A stretch of DNA of 7,055 bases, from assembly GCA_003240795.1 (NCBI GenBank), contig QFNK01000092.1, positions 1 to 7,055 on the forward strand, in the 5' to 3' direction. Below the pieces are notes generated by a model. That model had not been told where the DNA came from. It made no database searches and worked only from the letters and a program-made list of their open reading frames with translations. Numbering within the stretch: position 1 is the first letter of the stretch; the number at the start of each line of letters is the position of its first letter. Below are positions 1-4,322 of the stretch, piece after piece. This DNA is from Micavibrio aeruginosavorus. GTDB taxonomy: Bacteria; Pseudomonadota; Alphaproteobacteria; Micavibrionales; Micavibrionaceae. The translations under genes were made by a program, and so were the position numbers.

Positions 1-648
1 GGATACCGCTACGGCATCATCAAAAAATACGAGCGCCAGTTCTTTAAATATTTGCAAAGCATCGGGCATCCCGCTCACGACCATGACGCGATGATAATCG
101 CCGCCTTGTGCGACAGCAATATCCTGTCCGTGGAAGCCTCAAACGACAAAGGTGCATTGCCATCCCACATCCGCGGTATGGACACCGAAAAATTCATAAG
201 CGCGCAAAAAATATGGAATGAGGCGATCAGCTTTTACGGCAACGGACAGGCGGCCTCCAACGAAGAAAACAATTTCAGCGATGAAGAGCTGGAAGAAATG
301 GACTTCATCCCCGACGCTCCGAACGCGGCTTATCAAACACTATCTTCAGACAAACCCTTACCGCAGGCGGACAACGACAATTTCCCGCAGGTCGAAATGA
401 AAAGCGAGAGTCTTTTCCTCGCGCATATTTTCAGTATGGAGCAGTTGAAAGAAATAGAAGAAAAACTCTCCGTGTATGACCGGGACGATCTCAACAGCAT
501 ATTGCGGGACAATCTGAACTTCATCGATCAATTCATCAGCAGGGAAACCAGGATCGGCAGGGACATCTTCGATTACATGCGCCAGATCAAGGTGAATATC
601 GACAGCCGCCTTAATCCAAAAGCCCTTGCCGCGCCGTCACAGCCTTAG
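1..648 (+). CDS. Unrecognised protein, C-terminal part (5' end outside window)
   Basis: The reading frame is open from base 1 to a TAG at 646-648, so 215 residues are visible and the gene begins upstream. A TTG at 52 could be read as a start, but the codons before it are open and protein-like (GYRYGIIKKYERQFFKYL), so I treat it as internal. I do not recognise the family. The visible part has three zones: a basic/aromatic N-terminal stretch followed by HPAHDHDAMIIAALCDSN; a strongly acidic, Asn/Pro-rich and probably disordered linker (about residues 85-135, including SDEELEEMDF); and a charged, helical-looking C-terminal part (about residues 140-200, including MEQLKEIEEKLSVYDRDDL) that may form a coiled coil or helical bundle. 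No signal peptide or membrane segment is visible. It is on the same strand as hisG, 89 bases upstream of it, with no obvious functional link. The coding call is fairly safe; the function is unknown. Confidence 0.75.
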   Translation, partial: GYRYGIIKKYERQFFKYLQSIGHPAHDHDAMIIAALCDSNILSVEASNDKGALPSHIRGMDTEKFISAQKIWNEAISFYGNGQAASNEENNFSDEELEEMDFIPDAPNAAYQTLSSDKPLPQADNDNFPQVEMKSESLFLAHIFSMEQLKEIEEKLSVYDRDDLNSILRDNLNFIDQFISRETRIGRDIFDYMRQIKVNIDSRLNPKALAAPSQP

Positions 649-737
649 CAGGGATTTATTGAACCGCGCCCTGTCTGGATAGATGGGCAATCTACAAATT
701 ATTGGATTTTCCGTGCATTAGCGGCTAAAACATCCCC
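649..737. other. Spacer between the left-edge gene and hisG
   Basis: This 89-base spacer holds a weak imperfect hairpin (GCCC 668-671 with GGGC 685-688, inner TCT/AGA) with no T-run after it, so it is at best a poor terminator. I see no convincing -35/-10 pair. No purine-rich ribosome binding site precedes the hisG ATG; the bases just before it are CATCCCC. Whether hisG has its own promoter here or is read through from upstream cannot be decided from the sequence. Confidence 0.4.
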
Positions 738-1394
738 ATGACAACGCCGCAGAAATTGATCCTAGCACTACCCAAAGGCCGCATCCTTGATGAGCTTGCC
801 CCTATTCTGCATTCCTGCGGAATCGTACCGGAGGCGGCGTTTTACGATGAAAAATCCCGCCTTCTGCAATTTGCGACCAATATTTCCGAACTGGACATCA
901 TCCGCGTCCGCTCATTTGACGTTGCGACGTTCACGGCGTTCGACGCGGCGCATCTGGGCGTTGCGGGATCGGATGTGATCGACGAATTCGATTATTCCGA
1001 ACTCTATGCGCCTGTCGATTTGAAAATCGGCTATTGCCGCCTGTCGGTCGCCATGCCGGAAGATGAGGTGGCCAAAGAAAAACCCCGGCAATGGAGCCAT
1101 GTGCGCGTCGCCACCAAATACCCGAACATGACACGCAAATATTTTGCCGCCCGCGGCGTGCAGAGCGAATGCATCAAGCTGAACGGCGCAATGGAAATCG
1201 CCCCCGCCCTCGGCCTCGCCCGCCGCATCGTCGATCTGGTATCGAGCGGCAGCACATTGAAAGCCAACGGCCTTGTCGAAGTAGAGAAAATCCTTGATGT
1301 GTCCTCGCGCCTCGTCGTAAACCGCACCGCGCTTAAGACGATGCCGGACGTGATGAACGGCTGGATCGAGAAATTCCGCGCGGCGGTAAAGTAA
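738..1394 (+). CDS. hisG: ATP phosphoribosyltransferase catalytic subunit, short form (HisG)
   Basis: HisG joins ATP and PRPP to give phosphoribosyl-ATP, the first committed step of histidine synthesis in the cytoplasm. The 218-residue protein shows LPKGR at residues 11-15, GVAGSDV at 74-80, VATKYPN at 124-130, and the PRPP-binding loop [14 protein letters not shown] at 166-179. It ends soon after the catalytic fold, with no C-terminal regulatory (ACT-like) domain. This makes it the short form, which in characterised cases works as a hetero-octamer with HisZ, a histidyl-tRNA synthetase-like regulatory subunit. No hisZ is in the window. The ATG at 738 gives the expected N-terminus, although no Shine-Dalgarno sequence is evident. 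In many alphaproteobacteria hisD follows hisG; here a hairpin and a gene on the opposite strand follow instead. Identification is secure. Confidence 0.97.
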   Translation: MTTPQKLILALPKGRILDELAPILHSCGIVPEAAFYDEKSRLLQFATNISELDIIRVRSFDVATFTAFDAAHLGVAGSDVIDEFDYSELYAPVDLKIGYCRLSVAMPEDEVAKEKPRQWSHVRVATKYPNMTRKYFAARGVQSECIKLNGAMEIAPALGLARRIVDLVSSGSTLKANGLVEVEKILDVSSRLVVNRTALKTMPDVMNGWIEKFRAAVK

Positions 1395-1438
1395 GCGCAA
1401 TAAAAAAACGGCCCGCGTAATAGCAGGCCGTCTTACTT
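1389..1438. repeat. Nested inverted repeat around the hisG stop codon
   Basis: An outer 7-base perfect pair, AAGTAAG (1389-1395) with CTTACTT (1432-1438), encloses the terminator-like stem at 1408-1431. The left outer arm contains the last codon and the TAA of hisG. The two stems are separated on the left by about 12 unpaired bases, including the A-run, and abut directly on the right. The pairing is seen directly; whether it folds in RNA is inference. Confidence 0.5.
1402..1431 (-). terminator. Rho-independent terminator, best read leftward
   Basis: The stem is ACGGCC (1408-1413) with GGCCGT (1426-1431), extended inward past one C/A mismatch by GC (1415-1416)/GC (1423-1424), with a six-base loop GTAATA. 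Read on the minus strand it is followed at once by TTTTTTT (complement of 1402-1408), the classical layout. Read on the plus strand it is followed by only a poor T-run (CTTACTT). It therefore fits best as the terminator of the small minus-strand gene ending at 1453, and may stop hisG transcription less efficiently from the other side. Confidence 0.75.
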
Positions 1439-1452
1439 AAATTCTAAAATTA

Positions 1453-1632
1453 TCAACCTTTGTTAAAGGTCGGCGGGCAGGAAATTGCGCTTCTATTCGC
1501 ATTTTTCTCTGCCGTCATTTGTTGTGGTTTCGGCTCCGCCTGTTTTTGCCCGGCATGCGGCGAGGCTTCCAGACCTCCCCCGTTACCGGCGTAAGCAACT
1601 TTTTCAATAAAATGGGGCAGCATTGTTGTCAT
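1453..1632 (-). CDS. Small unrecognised protein (59 aa)
   Basis: The start was chosen for its near-ideal ribosome binding site, AAGGAGG (complement of 1641-1647), eight bases before the ATG at 1632. The product begins MTTMLPHFIEKVAYAG and continues as a polar, Gly/Gln/Pro/Ala-rich, probably disordered tail with one Cys near the end (ISCPPTFNKG). I see no membrane segment, signal peptide or known motif. The frame stays open further upstream: an ATG at 1743 would give 96 residues and a TTG at 1758 would give 101. The added part (YDPFKAQPVDDSFWKAAL) looks moderately protein-like, so a longer product cannot be excluded. Support for a real gene comes from the strong Shine-Dalgarno, a well-placed minus-strand terminator just downstream (1402-1431) and a candidate promoter upstream (1794-1822). 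Function is unknown. Confidence 0.6.
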   Translation of the reverse strand: MTTMLPHFIEKVAYAGNGGGLEASPHAGQKQAEPKPQQMTAEKNANRSAISCPPTFNKG

Positions 1633-1640
1633 TGTCTTTT

Positions 1641-1647
1641 CCTCCTT
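1641..1647 (-). promoter_or_regulatory. Strong Shine-Dalgarno that decides the start at 1632
   Basis: The complement reads AAGGAGG, a full match to the anti-Shine-Dalgarno core, eight bases before the ATG at 1632. If the longer reading frame were used, this sequence would be internal coding (Asn-Lys-Glu-Glu-Lys). It is the main reason for preferring the 59-residue product. Confidence 0.7.
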
Positions 1648-1793
1648 GTTACTCCGTTGACCAAGCCTTGGGCCGGATCTTAAAGCAGCCTTCCAGAAGC
1701 TGTCATCCACAGGCTGCGCCTTGAAGGGATCATAAAGTACCATCGAAATATTCCCCAAAATTTTACATAAGATAAAGAAAATCCACTACTTTA

Positions 1794-1822
1794 TAAATAC
1801 AAAAAACACTTGAGGTTTGCAA
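1794..1822 (-). promoter_or_regulatory. Candidate promoter for the small minus-strand gene
   Basis: On the minus strand TTGCAA (1822-1817) is followed after exactly 17 bases by TATTTA (1799-1794), a reasonable sigma-70 type pair in an AT-rich stretch. Transcription would start near 1787 and give a leader of about 40 bases to the ATG at 1743, or about 155 bases to the ATG at 1632. The -35 box is the same six bases used by the infA promoter candidate on the other strand. Predicted only. Confidence 0.4.
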
Positions 1823-1845
1823 TATTCCATAGCGCGGAGTATAGA
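1817..1845 (+). promoter_or_regulatory. Candidate promoter of the infA-maf-rng run
   Basis: TTGCAA (1817-1822) and TATAGA (1840-1845) are separated by exactly 17 bases, matching the sigma-70 layout. Transcription would begin around 1852, leaving a leader of about 40 bases before infA. The region is AT-rich compared with its neighbours. This is the only good promoter-like pair I see ahead of infA. Confidence 0.55.
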
Positions 1846-1893
1846 CACTAGGCAAAGAAAAAAACCGCACAAAACCAAGGACTTTAAAGACAT

Positions 1894-2112
1894 ATGGCCA
1901 AAGAAGACCTGATTGAATTCAAAGGCACGGTGACGGAAGTCCTTCCGAACGCGATGTTCCGCGTAAAACTGGAAAACGATCACATCGTTCTGGCCCACAC
2001 GGCCGGAAAAATGCGTAAAAACCGCATCCGCGTTCTAGAAGGCGATACCGTCGTCGTCGAAATGACCCCGTACGACCTGACCAAGGGCCGCATCATTTTC
2101 CGGGAAAAATAG
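1894..2112 (+). CDS. infA: Translation initiation factor IF-1
   Basis: IF-1 binds the A site of the 30S ribosomal subunit and assists IF-2 and IF-3 during initiation. The 72-residue length is the family norm. The sequence follows the bacterial pattern from end to end: [28 protein letters not shown], the conserved [17 protein letters not shown], and the closing [18 protein letters not shown]. The whole protein is a single S1/OB-fold domain. AAGGA at 1877-1881 is the likely ribosome binding site, with a rather long 12-base spacing. It is the first gene of a compact run with maf, whose ATG comes one base after the infA stop. This placement with maf and rng is typical of alphaproteobacteria. Identification is secure. 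Confidence 0.98.
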   Translation: MAKEDLIEFKGTVTEVLPNAMFRVKLENDHIVLAHTAGKMRKNRIRVLEGDTVVVEMTPYDLTKGRIIFREK

Positions 2113-2113
2113 G

Positions 2114-2701
2114 ATGGCCGGAACACCGGAACTCATCCTCGCCTCCTCCTCGCCCCGCCGCGTGGAGCTTTTGGCGCAAATCGGCATCACGCCGGACAAG
2201 ATCATCCCCGCCGACATCGACGAAAACCCCATCAAGGGCGAATTGCCCAAAGACCTTGCCGTCCGCCTCGCGTGCGGCAAGGCGGAGAAAATCGCGGGCC
2301 AGCATCCGGGCGCGATCATCATCGGCGCGGACACGGTTGTCGCCTGCGGCCGCCGCGATCTGGGAAAACCTGAAGATGCGGATGATGCATGCAGGATGCT
2401 CACCCTCCTCTCCGGCCGCCGCCACAAAGTTTACGGCGGGTTGTGCGTAGTCGACGCATCGGGAAAAATCCGTACGCGCCTGTGTGAAACGATTGTTGGC
2501 TTTCGCCATCTGAGCAAGGAAGACATAGAGGAATATGTCGCAAGCGGCGAATGGGAAGGCAAAGCCGGCGGCTATGCGCTGCAGGGGCTTGCCTCCACCT
2601 ACGTCCGCCATCTGTCCGGCACGGCGCACAGCAATGTCATCGGCCTGTCGCTCTATGACATCGCCCAGATGCTGAAAACCGCCGGATACAAAAAGGCCTG
2701 A
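2114..2701 (+). CDS. maf: Maf family nucleotide pyrophosphatase
   Basis: Maf proteins hydrolyse non-canonical or modified nucleoside triphosphates, or dTTP/UTP, to the monophosphate and pyrophosphate. They are thought to clean the nucleotide pool and have been linked to control of septum formation. The 195-residue protein shows LILASSSPRR at residues 7-16, the catalytic-base motif GADTVV at 71-76 (Asp73), GKPED at 84-88, SGRRHKVY at 100-107, GEWEGKAGGYALQG at 145-158 and HSNVIGLSLYD at 172-182. All main family signatures are present, so it should be active. I cannot tell from the sequence whether it prefers dTTP/UTP or 7-methyl-GTP. Its ATG is one base after the infA stop and there is no clear separate ribosome binding site, which suggests translational coupling. 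The rng gene starts four bases after its stop. Confidence 0.95.
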   Translation: MAGTPELILASSSPRRVELLAQIGITPDKIIPADIDENPIKGELPKDLAVRLACGKAEKIAGQHPGAIIIGADTVVACGRRDLGKPEDADDACRMLTLLSGRRHKVYGGLCVVDASGKIRTRLCETIVGFRHLSKEDIEEYVASGEWEGKAGGYALQGLASTYVRHLSGTAHSNVIGLSLYDIAQMLKTAGYKKA

Positions 2702-2705
2702 CCCC

Positions 2706-3944
2706 ATGGACATCATGATCGAGGAACTCGACGGCGGCCTATGGGTAGCAGCAACCAAGGATGGCCAGCTCTACGGACTGGAAATCGATCCGGGGCGCGA
2801 GGCCGTGCGCTGGGGCTCCATCTACTGGGCGAAAGTCACGCGCATAGACCGTACATTGGACGCCGCGTTTGTCTCCCTTGACGGCGTTTATGAAGGCTTT
2901 CTCGCAAACAAGGACGTTCGTTTAAAAGGTGCGGACGGCGCCATGCACAAAGGCGGAGCGCAGCCCATCGGCAAGATTCTCAAACCCGGCCAGATGATCG
3001 CGGTGCAGGCGAAGAGCGGCTATCTGGAACGCCCTGACGACTTCGATGTTATGCGCGAAGAAAAATATGCGACCGTCAGCATGGACATTACATTGCAGGG
3101 CCGCTTCCTGATCTACGCCCCCTACCTTGACGGCAACCAGATTTCCTCCCGCGTCCGCGGCAAGAAGCTGCGCGAACAACTCACCGAAATGATGAACGGC
3201 TTTGCGCCGCTCAAAGGGCTGATTTTGCGCTCGTCCAGCGAGGACACCCAGCGCGATATTCTTTTGCGCGAAGCAAAAATCCTCCAGTCCGCATGGGAAG
3301 GTGTCGAACCAACCTTCACGGGTGACGCGCCGCGCATGATCATGACTGGCCCCGATGCGTTTATGCGGACGATCGGTGACCAGACGGACAACCCCATCGA
3401 GCGTATCGAGGCGATCACGATGGAACGGTTTTCACAGGCAGAACAATGGTGCTCCGTCTTCGGCCCTGACCTCGTACCAAAAATCCATGCGGTGGAGCTT
3501 GATGATCCGGACGCCGAACTCGCGCTCTTCGATTATCGCGGCCTGCTGGGCGATATCGAGGATTTGTTTCAGGACTACGCCCTCCTCTCCGGCGGCGGCA
3601 GCATCATTATTCAGGAAACCGCCGCCCTGACCGCGATCGACGTCAACCGCGGCGGCGACAACCGCCCTGCACTGGCCCTCAACACAGAGGCGGCCAAGGA
3701 AATTGCCCGCCAGATACGCCTGCGCAATATCGGCGGCATCCTCCTGATTGATTTCCTGAAAGGCGCGGGAAAGGAAGATCAGAAAACCTTCCTGAAAAGC
3801 CTGACCGATATTTTCGACACCGATCCCTGCACCGTGCAAATCCATGGTTTCACGGCGTTGGGACTGGTCGAAATCACCCGGAAACGCAGAACGCCGCCCC
3901 TTTCGGAACGTCTTGATAATGTTGAAAGTTTAAACGGTTTGTAG
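2706..3944 (+). CDS. rng: Ribonuclease E/G family protein, short form without the zinc-link motif
   Basis: RNase E/G enzymes cut single-stranded RNA in rRNA maturation and mRNA decay. This 412-residue protein has an S1-like RNA-binding segment at about residues 36-131 (GSIYWAKVTRIDRTLDAAFV, GFL). The DNase I-like catalytic part follows, with both metal-binding aspartates: Asp312 in LTAIDVN and Asp349 in ILLIDFL. GGGSIIIQETAALTAID and NTEAAKEIARQIRLRNIGG are strongly family-like. The protein ends about 20 residues after the usual EITRKR motif. The CPxCxG zinc-link that normally follows is absent, replaced by RTPPLSERL. The scaffold region of RNase E is absent too. In RNase E the zinc-link joins catalytic dimers, so the quaternary structure here probably differs. 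The ATG at 2706 lies four bases after maf; an ATG at 2715 is a second possibility. RNase G versus a separate alphaproteobacterial subfamily is unresolved. Confidence 0.9.
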   Translation: MDIMIEELDGGLWVAATKDGQLYGLEIDPGREAVRWGSIYWAKVTRIDRTLDAAFVSLDGVYEGFLANKDVRLKGADGAMHKGGAQPIGKILKPGQMIAVQAKSGYLERPDDFDVMREEKYATVSMDITLQGRFLIYAPYLDGNQISSRVRGKKLREQLTEMMNGFAPLKGLILRSSSEDTQRDILLREAKILQSAWEGVEPTFTGDAPRMIMTGPDAFMRTIGDQTDNPIERIEAITMERFSQAEQWCSVFGPDLVPKIHAVELDDPDAELALFDYRGLLGDIEDLFQDYALLSGGGSIIIQETAALTAIDVNRGGDNRPALALNTEAAKEIARQIRLRNIGGILLIDFLKGAGKEDQKTFLKSLTDIFDTDPCTVQIHGFTALGLVEITRKRRTPPLSERLDNVESLNGL

Positions 3945-3955
3945 GGGCAGAAATT

Positions 3956-3983
3956 GGGGCTGGACACGCCCCCTTCTTTCTTC
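3956..3983 (+). terminator. Possible weak terminator after rng
   Basis: GGGGC (3956-3960) pairs with GCCCC (3968-3972) around the seven-base loop TGGACAC, followed by the pyrimidine-rich CCTTCTTTCTTC. The stem is short but all G-C, and the tail is T/C rather than pure T, so termination may be partial. It starts 12 bases after the rng stop and overlaps the candidate tRNA promoter. Confidence 0.35.
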
Positions 3984-3989
3984 TATAAG
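3961..3989 (+). promoter_or_regulatory. Candidate promoter of tRNA-Phe
   Basis: TGGACA (3961-3966) and TATAAG (3984-3989) are separated by exactly 17 bases. Transcription would start near 3995-3997, giving a leader of about 11-13 bases before the mature tRNA at 4008. The -35 box lies in the loop of the GGGGC/GCCCC hairpin. The match and spacing are good; activity is inferred. Confidence 0.5.
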
Positions 3990-4007
3990 GCTTCCTACCG
4001 AAGGTTA

Positions 4008-4083
4008 GCCCAGGTAGCTCAGTCGGTAGAGCAAGGGATTGAAAATCCCTGTGTCGGCGGTTCGATTCCGTCCCTGGGCACCA
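4008..4083 (+). tRNA. tRNA-Phe (anticodon GAA)
   Basis: A complete 76-base cloverleaf can be folded by hand. The acceptor stem is GCCCAGG (4008-4014) with CCTGGGC (4073-4079). The D arm has GCTC/GAGC. The anticodon stem AGGGA/TCCCT (4034-4038/4046-4050) closes the loop TTGAAAA, with anticodon GAA at 4041-4043. The T arm GGCGG/CCGTC (4056-4060/4068-4072, one G-U pair) closes the loop TTCGATT. The discriminator base is A4080 and the CCA end (4081-4083) is encoded. It decodes UUU and UUC as phenylalanine. It lies downstream of rng, as it commonly does in alphaproteobacteria, where yacG is often found between the two. Confidence 0.97.
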
Positions 4084-4159
4084 CTTATTCAAATCCCCCG
4101 CAGGAACTATTAATAACAGCATTCATAGGCTGCTTCGTATCATGTGAACGGAGACGGTT
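4084..4159. other. Spacer between tRNA-Phe and the small broken ORF
   Basis: I see no gene here. A weak promoter-like pair, TTATTC (4085-4090) and TATTAA (4108-4113) with 17 bases between, could serve the small ORF at 4160, but the -35 match is poor. GGAG at 4150-4153, six bases before the ATG at 4160, is a usable ribosome binding site. No clear terminator follows the tRNA. Confidence 0.35.
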
Positions 4160-4322
4160 ATGGAACAGCAGGAATTAAAAAAACATTCCCAAAACCAAAC
4201 GCGAGTCAGAGCATCAGAAACGCCCAATCCCTATAACGGCCATTTTTCTCGTCATGGGCATGTTCGCGCTTTGGTGTTTCTTCTTCGGCCTACCGCTGAT
4301 TGAAAGCCACACGCAAGATTAG
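4160..4322 (+). pseudogene. Small single-helix membrane protein gene, frame broken at an A7 run
   Basis: An ATG at 4160 with GGAG six bases upstream starts MEQQELKK and then meets seven A (4177-4183). In the zero frame it continues as polar, non-committal sequence and stops soon after. One base out of phase, the frame is open from a stop at 4176 to TAG at 4320-4322. That frame encodes a basic stretch (NIPKTKRESEHQKRP) and a very convincing membrane helix (TAIFLVMGMFALWCFFFG), then a short polar tail (ESHTQD). The second frame has no ATG, GTG or TTG before the helix. Removing one A from the run joins the two parts into a 53-residue protein with a charged N-terminus and one membrane segment. 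It may be a real mutation, a sequencing error in the homopolymer, or slippage during expression. Its stop overlaps the glpK stop from the opposite strand. Family not recognised. Confidence 0.45.

Noticed and set aside
912..1400. 162-codon minus-strand ORF opposite hisG
   Set aside because: Antisense to a fully conserved hisG, and its 5' end has no promoter or ribosome binding site of note.
1453..1632. Small minus-strand protein as a bacteriocin precursor with a double-glycine leader
   Set aside because: There is a GGG near residue 18, but the preceding residues do not fit the usual leader pattern and no transporter, peptidase or immunity gene is nearby.
1786..1998. Minus-strand ORF with a hydrophobic segment overlapping infA
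   Set aside because: About half of it is antisense to the highly conserved infA, and the hydrophobic run comes from the AT-rich leader. I see no ribosome binding site supporting it.
2093..2758. 221-codon minus-strand ORF opposite maf
   Set aside because: Antisense shadow of a gene with all Maf motifs intact; it extends into both neighbours.
3874..4122. Minus-strand ORF containing GTESNRRHRDFQSLALPTELPG
   Set aside because: This is the familiar false protein produced by translating the antisense strand of a tRNA gene; it covers tRNA-Phe.
3954..4178. Plus-strand ORF reading AQSVEQGIENPCVGGSIPSLG
   Set aside because: It is a translation through the sense strand of tRNA-Phe, another common annotation artefact.
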